Shown here in pieces: positions 16,915 through 25,302 of a stretch of 64,000 bases of DNA. The DNA is from Sphingomonas gei. GTDB taxonomy: Bacteria; Pseudomonadota; Alphaproteobacteria; Sphingomonadales; Sphingomonadaceae. Both the position numbers and the translations under genes were made by a program. The stretch spans positions 806,001 through 870,000 of the forward strand of contig NZ_SRXT01000001.1 in the NCBI RefSeq assembly GCF_004792685.1, in the 5' to 3' direction. Each line of letters starts with the position of its first letter. Within the stretch, counting starts at the first letter, position 1. The notes beneath the pieces are model-generated. The model worked only from the letters and a program-made list of their open reading frames with translations. It did no database searches and was not told the origin of the DNA.

Positions 16915-18166
16915 CCTTCATCACCAGGCTGGCATTGGTGCCGCCAAAGCCGAAGCTGTTGTTGAGCACGGCCTTGATCTTGCGCTCCTTCGCCTGGTGC
17001 GGGACGAGATCAATGCCGGCGCAATTCTCGCTCGGATTGTCGAGGTTGAGCGTCGGCGGGGCGATCTGGTCGCGCATTGCGAGGATGCAGAAGATCGATT
17101 CCACTGCGCCGGCGCCACCGAGGAGGTGGCCGATCGCCGACTTGGTCGAACTCATCGAGAGCGTCTCGATGTTGTTTCCGAACAGGCGACGGACCGCACC
17201 CAGCTCGAGCTCGTCGCCGAGCGGAGTCGAGGTGCCGTGCGCGTTGATGTAATCGATCTCGCTCAAGTCGAGGCCGGACTTCTTCATCGCCATCTGCATC
17301 GAGCGGAACGCGCCCGAACCCTCGGGATGCGGCGCCGTCACGTGATACGCGTCGCCCGACAGGCCGTAGCCGATGACCTCCGCATAGATCTTGGCGCCGC
17401 GCTTCTTGGCGCGCTCATATTCCTCGAGCACGACCACGCCGGCGCCCTCGCCCATCACGAATCCGTCGCGATCCTGGTCCCAGGGGCGGCTGCCCTTGGT
17501 CGGATCGTCGCGGAAATTGGTCGAAAGCGCACGCGCCTGGCCGAAGCCGGCGATGCCGATCGGGCAGATCGCACCCTCGGCGCCGCCCGCGAGCATCACA
17601 TCGGCATCGTCCATCGCGATCATCCGCGCGGCGTCGCCGATCGAGTGCGCGCCGGTCGAGCAGGCGGTGACCACGGCGTGATTGGGACCCATCAGGCCAT
17701 ATTTGATCGAGACCTGGCCCGAGATCAGATTGATCAGCCGGCCATGGACGAAGTGCGGCGAGACCCGCTTGGGGCCCTTTGCGGCGAGCACGAGCGATTC
17801 GCTTTCGATCCCCGGAAGCCCGCCAATGCCCGCGCCGATCGAGCAGCCGGCGCGGAAACGTTCTTCCTCGGTCATGTCGAGCAGCCCGGCATCCTCGATC
17901 GCCTGCCCCGCGGCATCGATGCCGAAGATGATGAAGGGATCGACTTGGCGCTGGACCTTGTGATCGACGCGCAGGTTCGGATCGAAGCCATATTCGTGGC
18001 CAGGCGCTTTGACTTCGCAGGCATAATTGGTGTGGAAATCGGTCGCGTCGAAGCGCGTGATTGCGGCCGCGCCCGACTTGGCGGCGATGATGTTCTTCCA
18101 GGCCGTCTCGACATCGGCACCCAGCGGGGTGACGAGTCCGAGCCCGGTCACGACTACGCGGCGCAT
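16907..18166 (-). CDS. fabF: beta-ketoacyl-ACP synthase II
   Basis: This 419-residue condensing enzyme elongates acyl-ACP with malonyl-ACP. It begins MRRVVVTGLGLVTPLGADVETAW. The catalytic triad is visible as Cys in VVTACSTGAHSIGDAARMI, His in INAHGTSTPLGD and His in SAIGHLLGGAGAVES. The C-terminal NNSFGFGGTNASLVM is typical. The ATG at 18166 is preferred over an in-frame TTG five codons earlier because it gives the family N-terminus. It is downstream of acpP with an apparent terminator between them, and it overlaps mltG. Confidence 0.98.
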   Translation of the reverse strand: MRRVVVTGLGLVTPLGADVETAWKNIIAAKSGAAAITRFDATDFHTNYACEVKAPGHEYGFDPNLRVDHKVQRQVDPFIIFGIDAAGQAIEDAGLLDMTEEERFRAGCSIGAGIGGLPGIESESLVLAAKGPKRVSPHFVHGRLINLISGQVSIKYGLMGPNHAVVTACSTGAHSIGDAARMIAMDDADVMLAGGAEGAICPIGIAGFGQARALSTNFRDDPTKGSRPWDQDRDGFVMGEGAGVVVLEEYERAKKRGAKIYAEVIGYGLSGDAYHVTAPHPEGSGAFRSMQMAMKKSGLDLSEIDYINAHGTSTPLGDELELGAVRRLFGNNIETLSMSSTKSAIGHLLGGAGAVESIFCILAMRDQIAPPTLNLDNPSENCAGIDLVPHQAKERKIKAVLNNSFGFGGTNASLVMKAV

Positions 18167-18230
18167 GGCATTCTCCGTCAAACTTCTCGAACTTCGCGCA
18201 CAGGAGGCATTAGGTACACAGCCCCGGTGT

Positions 18231-18280
18231 AAAAACGAAACGGCTCCCCGCCCTCTCTTTCGAGCCCGGACGGGAAGCCG
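18231..18280 (-). terminator. intrinsic terminator or attenuator between acpP and fabF
   Basis: Read on the minus strand, CGGCTtCCCG pairs with CGGGgAGCCG across about 25 nt (arms near 18267-18280 and 18241-18253), followed by TTTCGTTTTT. It would cut transcription after acpP, giving more acpP than fabF message. Confidence 0.65.
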
Positions 18281-18325
18281 CTATATGGCAGTGCCGGCCC
18301 ATCCGGGCAGGTAGCCGGAGGGCGA

Positions 18326-18574
18326 TCAGCCTTCCTGGTGCTCGCTGATGTACGAGACCGCATCGCCCACCGTGGTGATCTTCTCGGCCGCGTCGTCGGG
18401 GATCTCGACGCCGAACTCTTCCTCGAAAGCCATGACCAGCTCGACGATGTCGAGGCTGTCCGCGCCGAGATCGTCAATGAAGCTCGCTTCGGGCTTCACT
18501 TCGCCGGCATCGACGCCGAGATGGTCGACGACGAGCGCGGCGACGCGCTGGGTGATCTCTTCCTGGTTGGCCAT
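18326..18574 (-). CDS. acpP: acyl carrier protein
   Basis: This 82-residue acidic cytosolic protein carries fatty-acyl intermediates on a phosphopantetheine arm. The attachment Ser is Ser40 in [21 protein letters not shown]. The charge pattern, size and [19 protein letters not shown] are standard. The ATG at 18574 gives the usual [11 protein letters not shown] start. It lies between the 175-residue hypothetical gene and fabF. Confidence 0.98.
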   Translation of the reverse strand: MANQEEITQRVAALVVDHLGVDAGEVKPEASFIDDLGADSLDIVELVMAFEEEFGVEIPDDAAEKITTVGDAVSYISEHQEG

Positions 18575-18674
18575 AGTCCCTGTTTTCCTTTGTCTGGGGC
18601 TCTGAATTCCGTGTGAACGCACCTAGAATGCCGGTGGTGCCGTTGCAAGGGGTCACACCCCAGGCCCGATACGT

Positions 18675-19202
18675 TCAGGCCTGCGAAAAATCGAAGCTCG
18701 CATATTGGATCGTGCTGAGGAAAGCGAAATATTCGGCGAGCAGCTCGGCATTCTCGCGGGTCTGCTTCGCTTCTTCGGTCACGGACCCTTTTACCAGGTC
18801 CTGATACTCGACCGCAGTCAGCACGCGGTTGCGCGCTTCCTCGGGCAGCGACTGGAAGCGATCCTCGAGCGTCGCCGCCTCGAATCCGCGCTCGCCGATC
18901 ACCCGCTGGGCGACCGACAGGCCGAGCTTCGCCAGCGTATAAGCGCGCGCGGCCTTGATCGCCGCTTCGGACCAATTGTGCTCGAGCCCGCAGGCGGCCG
19001 CGGCGCTGGCGATGCTGCCGCCGACCGCGGGATCGTAGCTCGGGCGCTTGCCGCTTTCCGCCATGTTGCGCGCGACATCGGCGTGGAGCTTCGCAGTCGC
19101 GGCAGGCGCGACCTTGCCGGCGACGCAATCGATCGTCGCGAGATCCGCTGCATGAGCAGGCGTCGCGAGCGCGAGCAGCGCGGCAGTCAGGATGATACGC
19201 AT
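18675..19202 (-). CDS. hypothetical secreted protein within the fab cluster
   Basis: This 175-residue protein has a signal peptide (MRIILTAALLALATPAHAAD) and a helical mature part with two Cys (DCVAGKVAPAA…AAACGLEHNW). No family is recognised. It is on the same strand as fabG (22 nt downstream of the fabG stop) and 100 nt before acpP, so it is likely to be co-transcribed with the cluster, but nothing in the sequence ties it to lipid synthesis. Confidence 0.75.
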   Translation of the reverse strand: MRIILTAALLALATPAHAADLATIDCVAGKVAPAATAKLHADVARNMAESGKRPSYDPAVGGSIASAAAACGLEHNWSEAAIKAARAYTLAKLGLSVAQRVIGERGFEAATLEDRFQSLPEEARNRVLTAVEYQDLVKGSVTEEAKQTRENAELLAEYFAFLSTIQYASFDFSQA

Positions 19203-19224
19203 GTTGGTCACTCCAGGCCCCCGC

Positions 19225-19962
19225 TCATAGCATCGCCATCCCGCCGTTGACATGCAAGGTCTGGCCGGTGACGTAGCCCGCTTCCTTGCTGGCGAGATAG
19301 ACGACGGCGGCCGCGATATCCTCGCCCGTGCCAAGGTCGCCCGCGGGAATTCGGCCGAGCAACGCGGTCTTCTGCGCCTCCGGAAGGACATCGGTCATCG
19401 CCGAGCGGATGAAGCCGGGGGCGACGCAATTTACCGTGATGTTGCGGCTGGCGAGTTCCTGCGCGAGCGCCTTGGACATGCCGACCAGCCCGGCCTTGGA
19501 GGCGGCGTAGTTCGCCTGCCCCGGATTTCCGGTGGCGCCCACGATCGAGGTAATCGAGATCATCCGGCCGTAGCGCGCCTTCATCATCGGCCGGGCGGCG
19601 GCACGCATCAGGCGGAACGCGGCCTCGAGGTTGACGCGGATCACCGTGTCCCACTCCTCATCCTTCATCCGTATCGCGAGATTGTCGCGCGTGATGCCGG
19701 CATTGTTGACGAGAATATCCAGCTTGCCGAGTGCTTCCATTGCCTGGGGCACAAGCCCGTCGACCGCGGCGCCGTCGGACAGGTTGCAAGGGAGTGCGAC
19801 ATGATCGCCGCCGAGCTCGGCGCGGAACGCCTCGAGCTTCTCGGCATTCGACCCCGAAACCGCCAGCCGCGCGCCCTGCGCGGCCAGCCCCTTCGCAATC
19901 GCCGAACCGATCCCGCCCGAAGCGCCGGTGACGAGCGCAGTCATGCCTGTGAGGTCGAACAT
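19225..19962 (-). CDS. fabG: 3-oxoacyl-ACP reductase
   Basis: This 245-residue NADPH-dependent short-chain dehydrogenase catalyses the first reduction of each elongation cycle. The cofactor site is MTALVTGASGGIGSAIAKGLAAQGA. NNAGITRDNLAIRM and the Ser-Tyr-Lys triad in ISITSIVGATGNPGQANYAASKAG are diagnostic of FabG. The ending YVTGQTLHVNGGMAML is standard. The gene normally follows fabD directly; here a GxxExxY cassette separates them. Confidence 0.97.
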   Translation of the reverse strand: MFDLTGMTALVTGASGGIGSAIAKGLAAQGARLAVSGSNAEKLEAFRAELGGDHVALPCNLSDGAAVDGLVPQAMEALGKLDILVNNAGITRDNLAIRMKDEEWDTVIRVNLEAAFRLMRAAARPMMKARYGRMISITSIVGATGNPGQANYAASKAGLVGMSKALAQELASRNITVNCVAPGFIRSAMTDVLPEAQKTALLGRIPAGDLGTGEDIAAAVVYLASKEAGYVTGQTLHVNGGMAML

Positions 19963-19976
19963 GGGGGTGGTCCTTC

Positions 19977-20393
19977 TTATTGATTCACGCGAAGGCGCGA
20001 AGGCGCTAAGGGTTCATAGTTATTGACGATGCGACGCAGCCCCTCTTTGAGCGTCGCGCCGCCGAAATTAATCAGCAGCCCAAGGGGCTGCTTGAGCAAG
20101 CGAAGATAAGTCAGCACCTGTTTGCCATGCACGGGATTGAGCCGTTCAATCGACTTCACCTCGACAAGCACCTGTCCATTCACGATGATGTCAGCGCGAA
20201 AAGCCGCCTGAAAGACAAGGCCGTCATATTCTATATCAATCGGGCATTGCTGAACTACCGAATGGCCTCGTTCTATAAGCTTCGCAGCCAAGATCGTCTC
20301 GTAAACACTTTCCAGCAGGCCTGGACCAAGACTCATGTGGAGCTTCAACGCCGCGTCAATGATATCTGCTGCCGTCGCCTCGATGTCGTGCAT
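19977..20393 (-). CDS. GxxExxY family protein
   Basis: This is a 138-residue protein with the family signature GPGLLESVYETILAAKLIERG, followed by the PD-(D/E)XK-like strand set VFQAAFRADIIVNGQVLVEVKSIERLNPVHGKQVLTYLRLL (Asp, and Glu-x-Lys as VEVKS). It ends in PLGLLINFGGATLKEGLRRIV. Family members are small proteins of unknown function with a nuclease-like fold. The ATG at 20393 abuts the right inverted repeat, and the final residues (APSRLRVNQ) are encoded by the left inverted repeat. The gene is lodged between fabD and fabG on the same strand. Confidence 0.9.
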   Translation of the reverse strand: MHDIEATAADIIDAALKLHMSLGPGLLESVYETILAAKLIERGHSVVQQCPIDIEYDGLVFQAAFRADIIVNGQVLVEVKSIERLNPVHGKQVLTYLRLLKQPLGLLINFGGATLKEGLRRIVNNYEPLAPSRLRVNQ

Positions 20394-20420
20394 CTTAGCG
20401 TCTTCGCGCCTTCGCGTGAA
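19984..20420. mobile_element. inverted-repeat-bounded cassette carrying the GxxExxY gene
   Basis: The left end at 19984-20010 and the right end at 20394-20420 are inverted copies that agree at 26 of 27 positions (the single difference is G/A). Each is made of GCGAAGGCGC units. The right end stops at the base before the ATG; the left end covers the last codons and the stop falls just beyond it. The cassette starts 4 nt after the fabD stop and ends 21 nt before the fabG start. No transposase is encoded. An 11-bp stretch of the right arm (AGCGTCTTCGC) is repeated in the 3' end of fabD. Confidence 0.7.
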
Positions 20421-20424
20421 AAAA

Positions 20425-21360
20425 TCAAAGCGTCTTCGCCAGCGCTTCCACGTCGTCCATCGTGACCAGGCTGGTCGTGGTGGCGTCGGGGGCGATGCGT
20501 TTGACCATTCCGGCGAGGACCTTGCCGCCGAATTCGACAAATTCGGTCACGCCCGCCTCCTGCATCGCCAGCACCGATTCACGCCACCGGACCATGCCGG
20601 TGACCTGCTCGACCAGCAGCGTGCGGATGATATCCGGATCGGTCACCGGCGCGGCGGTGACATTGGCATAGACAGGGACGAGCGGCGACTGGATCGACAC
20701 CTTCGCAAGCGCCCCCGCCATCGCATCGGCTGCGGGCTGCATCAGCGGGCAGTGGAACGGCGCCGAGACCGGCAGCAACAGCGCGCGCTTGGCGCCCATC
20801 TCCTTGGCGAGCGGCAGTGCGCGCTCGATCGCGTCGCGGTGGCCCGAGATCACGACCTGGCCGGGATCATTGTCGTTCGCCACGGTGCAGACCTCGCCCT
20901 GCGCGGCGGCATCGGCGATGGCCCGGGCCTTGTCGAGATCGACGCCGAGAAGCACTGCCATCGCACCGACGCCGACCGGCACCGCCGCCTGCATCGCGTC
21001 GCCGCGCTGGCGGAGAAGACGTGCGGTGGTGGCGAGATCGAAGGCGCCGGCGGCGCAGAGCGCGCTATATTCGCCGAGGCTGTGGCCCGCGACGAAATCG
21101 GCCTTCTCCGCAAGGCGGATGCCGCCGTCCTTCTCGAGCACGCGCAGCACCGCGAGGGCATTGGCCATGATCGCGGGCTGCGCATTGGCGGTGAGAGTGA
21201 GCTGGTCCTCGGGGCCCTCGCTCATCAGTCTGGACAGCTTCTGGCCGAGCGCCTCGTCGACTTCCTGGAAGACTTCGCGCGCGTGCGGGCTCGCCGCGGC
21301 AAGCGCGCTGCCCATGCCGACCGCCTGGCTGCCCTGGCCGGGGAAGATGAACGCGCGCAT
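20425..21360 (-). CDS. fabD: malonyl-CoA:ACP transacylase
   Basis: This 311-residue enzyme loads malonyl groups onto ACP. FIFPGQGSQAVGMG opens the protein, the nucleophile is Ser94 in VAGHSLGEYSALCAAGA, and the partner His is in VSAPFHCPLMQPAADAM. GGKVLAGMVKRI is the usual C-terminal block. The ATG at 21360 has a CTCC/GGAG-type site just upstream (AAGGAGAGGCAA on the minus strand). It is the first gene of the minus-strand fab cluster. Confidence 0.97.
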   Translation of the reverse strand: MRAFIFPGQGSQAVGMGSALAAASPHAREVFQEVDEALGQKLSRLMSEGPEDQLTLTANAQPAIMANALAVLRVLEKDGGIRLAEKADFVAGHSLGEYSALCAAGAFDLATTARLLRQRGDAMQAAVPVGVGAMAVLLGVDLDKARAIADAAAQGEVCTVANDNDPGQVVISGHRDAIERALPLAKEMGAKRALLLPVSAPFHCPLMQPAADAMAGALAKVSIQSPLVPVYANVTAAPVTDPDIIRTLLVEQVTGMVRWRESVLAMQEAGVTEFVEFGGKVLAGMVKRIAPDATTTSLVTMDDVEALAKTL

Positions 21361-21552
21361 TTGCCTCTCCTTGATACAGGCGGCGCGGGTTAGAACCGTT
21401 GCCGCACGCGGGCAAGCCTGCGAACCTGAACGGACGAATCGGATCCGCGACAAATCGCGACCATTTTGCCGCGCCGATGGGACAGGGCTGCGACAACCAG
21501 CTCCTAGATATTGTTCAACGCCAAGCAACGGCGCGAACAAGAGGAGTTAGTC

Positions 21553-21942
21553 ATGAAGAAGTTCATTCTCGGTCTGGTCGCCGCCTCGATCGCCGCCACC
21601 CCCGCAATGGCCGCAGCACCGCAGCAGCATCGCGGGCACGACGCGCCACGCCAGCAGATGGTGGTCAAGCAACGCCCCAATGGCAATGTCGTCGTCCGGC
21701 AGACTCCGCAGCGCGGCCATGGCTATCAGAACGGCAATGCGTATCAGACCCGCAACTGGCAGCGCGGCCAGCGTTTCGACAGCCGCTATGCCCGCAACTA
21801 CCGGCAGATCGACTATCGCCAGTATCGCGGTCTGCGCGCCCCGCCGCGCGGCTACAATTATGTCCAGTCGGGCAACGACGCGGTGCTCGTCGCGATCACC
21901 AGCGGGATCATCGGCGCGGTATTCGCCAACATGGTCCGCTAA
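21553..21942 (+). CDS. RcnB-family small periplasmic protein
   Basis: This 129-residue exported protein has a signal peptide (MKKFILGLVAASIAATPAMAAAP). It has a low-complexity Gln/Arg/Gly/His-rich middle and a C-terminal block YRQIDYRQYRGLRAPPRGYNYVQSGNDAVLVAITSGIIGAVFANMVR. The last block matches the RcnB-like domain seen in proteins linked to nickel/cobalt homeostasis, though many members have no known role. GAGGAG sits 7 nt before ATG 21553. It is divergent from fabD. Confidence 0.82.
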   Translation: MKKFILGLVAASIAATPAMAAAPQQHRGHDAPRQQMVVKQRPNGNVVVRQTPQRGHGYQNGNAYQTRNWQRGQRFDSRYARNYRQIDYRQYRGLRAPPRGYNYVQSGNDAVLVAITSGIIGAVFANMVR

Positions 21943-21965
21943 GGGAAGCAGCTCAGGCTGCAGAG

Positions 21966-21993
21966 ACGGCGGAGCCTTCGGGCTCCGCCGTTT
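21966..21993 (+). terminator. intrinsic terminator of the RcnB-family gene
   Basis: A perfect stem ACGGCGGAGCC/GGCTCCGCCGT closes around TTCG (21966-21991) and is followed by TT and, further on, TCTCTTTT. Confidence 0.82.
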
Positions 21994-22068
21994 GTGCGTC
22001 TCTTTTCGGGACAGGTGGAAATATGCGGGGCTCGTGCGTTAATCGGCATTAACCGTAACGAGCCGCGC

Positions 22069-22608
22069 GTGCACCACAGTGATTCTTCCTTTCCGATCGC
22101 CCTGCCCAAGCGCCCGCGCCGATATGGCTGGTTGCCTGCCGCGCTGGCGAGCCTTCCGATCGTCGGCATTCTCCCCATCCTCGGCATTGCGCAGGCATCG
22201 CGGCAGAAGCCGGAGCCTGCGCAGCTACTCGCCCTCGACACGACGGCCGGGTCGCAGCCCCAGATCATCGACAGGCCGGCGACGATCACGCTCGGAATGT
22301 TGATCGAGATCCAGCGCCGGGCGCGCGAACAGCGCGCAGCAATGGCCGGTGCAGAACAGCTGGCGGCGGACCTGCCGCCCGGAGAAAGCTGGCGGGCGCA
22401 GCTCGGCGCATTCAGCTCGGCGGACGCAGCCGAGCGCCAGCGCGCAAGGCTGATCGAGGCGGGGGTGCCGGTAGTGGTTCGGCAGGAGGGCGCACTGCAT
22501 CGCCTGCAGAGCCTTCCTGCGATCCGCGCCGAAACTGAGGGGCTGTGCGTTCGCGCGCAGGCAGGCGGCGTGGATTGCTTCGTTCGACGGGTAGCCGACG
22601 AAACCTAG
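22069..22608 (+). CDS. membrane-anchored SPOR-domain protein
   Basis: This protein of about 179 residues has a short basic cytoplasmic stretch (LPKRPRRYG), one membrane segment (WLPAALASLPIVGILPILGIAQ) and a periplasmic C-terminal SPOR-type fold (SWRAQLGAFSSADAAERQRARLIEAGVPVVVRQEGALHRLQSLPA). SPOR domains bind denuded septal peptidoglycan, so a cell-division or envelope role is likely. No ATG precedes the membrane segment. GTG 22069 is the most likely start, and an earlier in-frame GTG lies at the terminator. Confidence 0.75.
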   Translation: MHHSDSSFPIALPKRPRRYGWLPAALASLPIVGILPILGIAQASRQKPEPAQLLALDTTAGSQPQIIDRPATITLGMLIEIQRRAREQRAAMAGAEQLAADLPPGESWRAQLGAFSSADAAERQRARLIEAGVPVVVRQEGALHRLQSLPAIRAETEGLCVRAQAGGVDCFVRRVADET

Positions 22609-22629
22609 GTCAGGCCAATCGCGACAGCC

Positions 22630-22812
22630 TTAGTTGACCGGCATCGGTTCGTGACCCACTGGCAGATGGTGCATGACGGCGTAGATATCGCGCCGATCGA
22701 CTGCCTGACTGCACATCGGGCAGGTTTCGAAATGGACCAGTTCCTTTCGCGAGGCAGCGGCGCTCCGTCGTTGGTTCAGTTTGGTCGGGTCGAACAGGAT
22801 CGCTTCAATCAC
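22630..22812 (-). CDS. small putative zinc-binding protein
   Basis: This is a 60-residue protein starting at GTG (IEAILFDPTKLNQRR…). A Cys/His pattern, FETCPMCSQAVDRRDIYAVMHHLPVGHEP, looks like a minimal metal site (CPMC with HH and H). GGAG lies about 9 nt before the GTG. Similar small cysteine/histidine proteins occur in alphaproteobacteria, but I cannot name the family. Confidence 0.5.
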   Translation of the reverse strand: MIEAILFDPTKLNQRRSAAASRKELVHFETCPMCSQAVDRRDIYAVMHHLPVGHEPMPVN

Positions 22813-22951
22813 CGCTACGTCTCCGCGTTAGCATCTTATTCACCATTATAGCGGAAAGTCCGGAGTAGGCGTCGAAGTGTGAAGTTTCTCTTGCAGGCCA
22901 TTTTTGCGAGAGCTGCCGAGACGATCTCCGGCTTCCGCCCCGCTGCCAGCC

Positions 22952-23194
22952 CTATCCGTTGGCGAGGAACCGCTCGAGATCGTCGCAGCCGCCGATACGC
23001 CGGTCGCCGATGAAGACCAGCGGCGTCGTCACGACCTCGTGTTCGGTCTTGATCGCCTCGACTTCCTCGCGCGAGCGGAGCAGGCGATCGTCGATTTGAT
23101 AGCCGTGCTCCGTCAGCAGCGCCTGGGCGCGGACGCCGAAGGGGCAGGTGTGTTCGGGAAGAACCATTCGATACAGCGTCGCGCGGTCAGGCAT
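22952..23194 (-). CDS. glutaredoxin-like protein, single-cysteine active site
   Basis: This 80-residue thioredoxin-fold protein starts MPDRATLYRMVLPEHTCPFGVRAQALLTEHGYQIDDRLL. The active site reads CPFG rather than CPYC, so it has only the N-terminal cysteine. The glutathione-binding cis-Pro is in TTPLVFIGDRRIGGCDDLERFL, with the usual G-G-x-D-D end. The role is probably thiol transfer or GSH-linked signalling; the substrate is unknown. The ATG at 23194 gives a standard family length. Confidence 0.85.
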   Translation of the reverse strand: MPDRATLYRMVLPEHTCPFGVRAQALLTEHGYQIDDRLLRSREEVEAIKTEHEVVTTPLVFIGDRRIGGCDDLERFLANG

Positions 23195-23254
23195 TGTGTT
23201 TCCTGTCGATTGCGCCGCATCAACGCCCCAGCCGCGGATTGGTGGCGATCGACT

Positions 23255-23421
23255 AGGGTCTGAACTCAATACCGGCAATGGCCGGGACGGAGCCGATTTC
23301 GGCGCACAGGGGGGAACGAGGAGGGGGCGATGCGGTATCATCGTGACCGACGAGTGACGTGGCTGTGCGTCAAAAGCGGCCCGCCGCTTCGCGGTCGTTG
23401 CCGGTATTCAGTCCAGACCCT
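23255..23421. mobile_element. MITE-like element with imperfect terminal inverted repeats
   Basis: The left arm at 23255-23284 (starting AGGGTCTGAACTC) and the right arm at 23392-23421 (ending CAGTCCAGACCCT) are inverted copies agreeing at about 26 of 30 positions. The interior of about 107 nt has no coding potential that I can see. The right arm reaches into the stop codon of the aldo/keto reductase gene (23420-23422). Confidence 0.55.
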
Positions 23422-24289
23422 AACCCCTGGCGATGCCATCGAGCGCGGCGATGGCGTCGTCAGGCAGGATCAGCGATGCTGCCGCAAGGTTTTCATGGAG
23501 ATGCGCGACCGATGACGTTCCGGGGATCAGCAGGATGTTGGGCGATCGCCGCAGCAGCCATGCCAGCGCGACTTGCATCGGCGTCGCCCGTAGCCCCGCG
23601 GCGACCTCGGACAATGTCGACGACTGAAGCGGGCTGAACCCGCCCAGCGGGAAGAAGGGAACATAGGCGATCCCCGTCTCCGCCAATGCATCGATCAGCG
23701 CATCGTCGCCGCGATGCGCGAGATTATACTGGTTCTGCACGCAGACGATCTCGGCGATCCCCTGCCCTTCCTCGACCTGCGTTGCAGTGACGTTGCTGAG
23801 GCCGATATGACGCACCAGTCCTTGCCGCTGGAGATCGGCCAGCGCCTTCAGCGGCGCGGCGATCGATCCCTCGGCCGGCCCGTGCACGCTGAACATGATC
23901 CGCAGGTTGACGACGTCGAGCGCTTCGAGCCCGAGATTGCGCCGATTGTCCTCGACCGCCCTTGCGAGATCGTCGTCGCCGAAGGCCGGAAGCCAGGATC
24001 CGTCCTCGCCGCGCCGCGCCCCGATCTTGGTGACGATCGTCAGATCTTGGGAATAGGGACTCAGCGCCTCGCGGATGAGTTGGTTGGTGAAATGGGGTCC
24101 GTAGAAATCGGAAGTGTCGATATGGTCCACCCCCGCAGCCACTGCCTCGCGCAGCACCGTCAGCGCGGCATCGCGATCCCGCGGCGGACCGAATACGCCG
24201 GGGCCGGCGAGTTGCATCGCGCCGTAGCCGAGCCGCTTCACCACGCGATTGCCGAGCTTGAACGTGCCGGCCTGTTCGATCGTCAGCAT
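23420..24289 (-). CDS. aldo/keto reductase
   Basis: This 289-residue NADPH-dependent oxidoreductase has a TIM-barrel fold. Features are the catalytic Asp/Tyr in GVDHIDTSDFYGPHFTNQLI, Lys in IVTKIGARR, a His in MFSVHGPAEG, and the cofactor segment LLIPGTSSVAHLHENL. It resembles the aldo/keto reductase group often found divergent from LysR regulators and induced by reactive aldehydes or quinones; the substrate is not evident. AGGAG precedes ATG 24289 by 6 nt. It shares an 89-nt divergent promoter region with the LysR gene. Confidence 0.92.
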   Translation of the reverse strand: MLTIEQAGTFKLGNRVVKRLGYGAMQLAGPGVFGPPRDRDAALTVLREAVAAGVDHIDTSDFYGPHFTNQLIREALSPYSQDLTIVTKIGARRGEDGSWLPAFGDDDLARAVEDNRRNLGLEALDVVNLRIMFSVHGPAEGSIAAPLKALADLQRQGLVRHIGLSNVTATQVEEGQGIAEIVCVQNQYNLAHRGDDALIDALAETGIAYVPFFPLGGFSPLQSSTLSEVAAGLRATPMQVALAWLLRRSPNILLIPGTSSVAHLHENLAAASLILPDDAIAALDGIARG

Positions 24290-24378
24290 ATGATCTCCTT
24301 TGATCGGCACCAATTAGGCATTGGCGAGTGCGTCGATAATCCTGCATTATCCGCACAGGCTGTACGGATATTCGCACG

Positions 24379-25302
24379 ATGATTAGCGATCTAGCGGACC
24401 TGAACGCATTTCTGGCGGTAGCGCAGGCACGCGGCTTCCGCGAAGCGGCGCGCTCCAGCGGCGTCAGTGCCTCGACCTTGAGCGAGGCGGTGCGCCGGCT
24501 GGAGACGCGGCTCGGCGTCCGCCTGCTCCACCGCACCACGCGGAGCGTCGCGCCCACCGAGGCGGGCGCGCGGCTGATCGAGCGGCTGGCTCCCGCGCTC
24601 GGCGAAGTCGAGGCGGCGCTCGAGGTCGTGAACGGCTTTCGCGACGGCCCGACTGGGACGCTGCGGCTCAATGTCCCGGTGAGCGCCGCGCGGCTCGTGC
24701 TGCCCGCCATCCTGCCCGGCTTCCTTGCCGCTTATCCCGGCATCCAGCTGGAGGTCGTCGCCGAGGACAGCTTCGTCGACGTGCTGGCGTCGGGCTGCGA
24801 CGCCGGCATCCGGTATGACGAGCGGCTCGAACAGGACATGATCGCGGTACCGATCGGCCCGCGTGTCCAATGCTTCGCCACCGCCGCCGCGCCCGACTAT
24901 CTGGACCGCCATGGCCGCCCGCAACACCCGCGCGATCTTCTGGCCCATGCCTGCCTGCGCGGCCGCTTCGCAAGCGGGGCGATGGCCGGCCCGTGGGAGT
25001 TCGAGCGTGCTGGAGAGATCGTGCGCATCGAGCCGGGCGGGCAATTGGTGGTGCGTATCGGCGGCGCCATGGACCTCGCCGTCGATATGGCGCTTGCCGG
25101 CGTCGGCGTCCTCCACTTGTTCGAAGGCTGGCTTCGTCCGCATTTCGCCAGCGGCGCGCTCGAGCCCGTGCTCGAGGATTGGTGGCAGCCCTTTTCGGGG
25201 CCGTTTCTCTATTATTCTGGCCGCCGCCTCGTGCCCCCGCCACTCCGCGCCTTCGTAGATTTCGTGAAGACGCACAGGGAGGGGCCGGCGTCGCATCCGT
25301 AG
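24379..25302 (+). CDS. LysR-family transcriptional regulator
   Basis: This 307-residue regulator has the winged helix LADLNAFLAVAQARGFREAARSSGVSASTLSEAVRRLETRLGVRLLHRTTRSVAPTEAGARLIERL at the N-terminus and a periplasmic-binding-protein-like effector domain after it. It is divergent from the aldo/keto reductase gene, the classic arrangement in which a LysR protein controls its neighbour from the shared intergenic region (24290-24378). Confidence 0.94.
   Translation: MISDLADLNAFLAVAQARGFREAARSSGVSASTLSEAVRRLETRLGVRLLHRTTRSVAPTEAGARLIERLAPALGEVEAALEVVNGFRDGPTGTLRLNVPVSAARLVLPAILPGFLAAYPGIQLEVVAEDSFVDVLASGCDAGIRYDERLEQDMIAVPIGPRVQCFATAAAPDYLDRHGRPQHPRDLLAHACLRGRFASGAMAGPWEFERAGEIVRIEPGGQLVVRIGGAMDLAVDMALAGVGVLHLFEGWLRPHFASGALEPVLEDWWQPFSGPFLYYSGRRLVPPPLRAFVDFVKTHREGPASHP

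Noticed and set aside
21994..22068. Earlier GTG start for the SPOR protein
   Set aside because: It lies within the T-rich tail of the upstream terminator and adds a stretch with no similarity to a membrane protein N-terminus.
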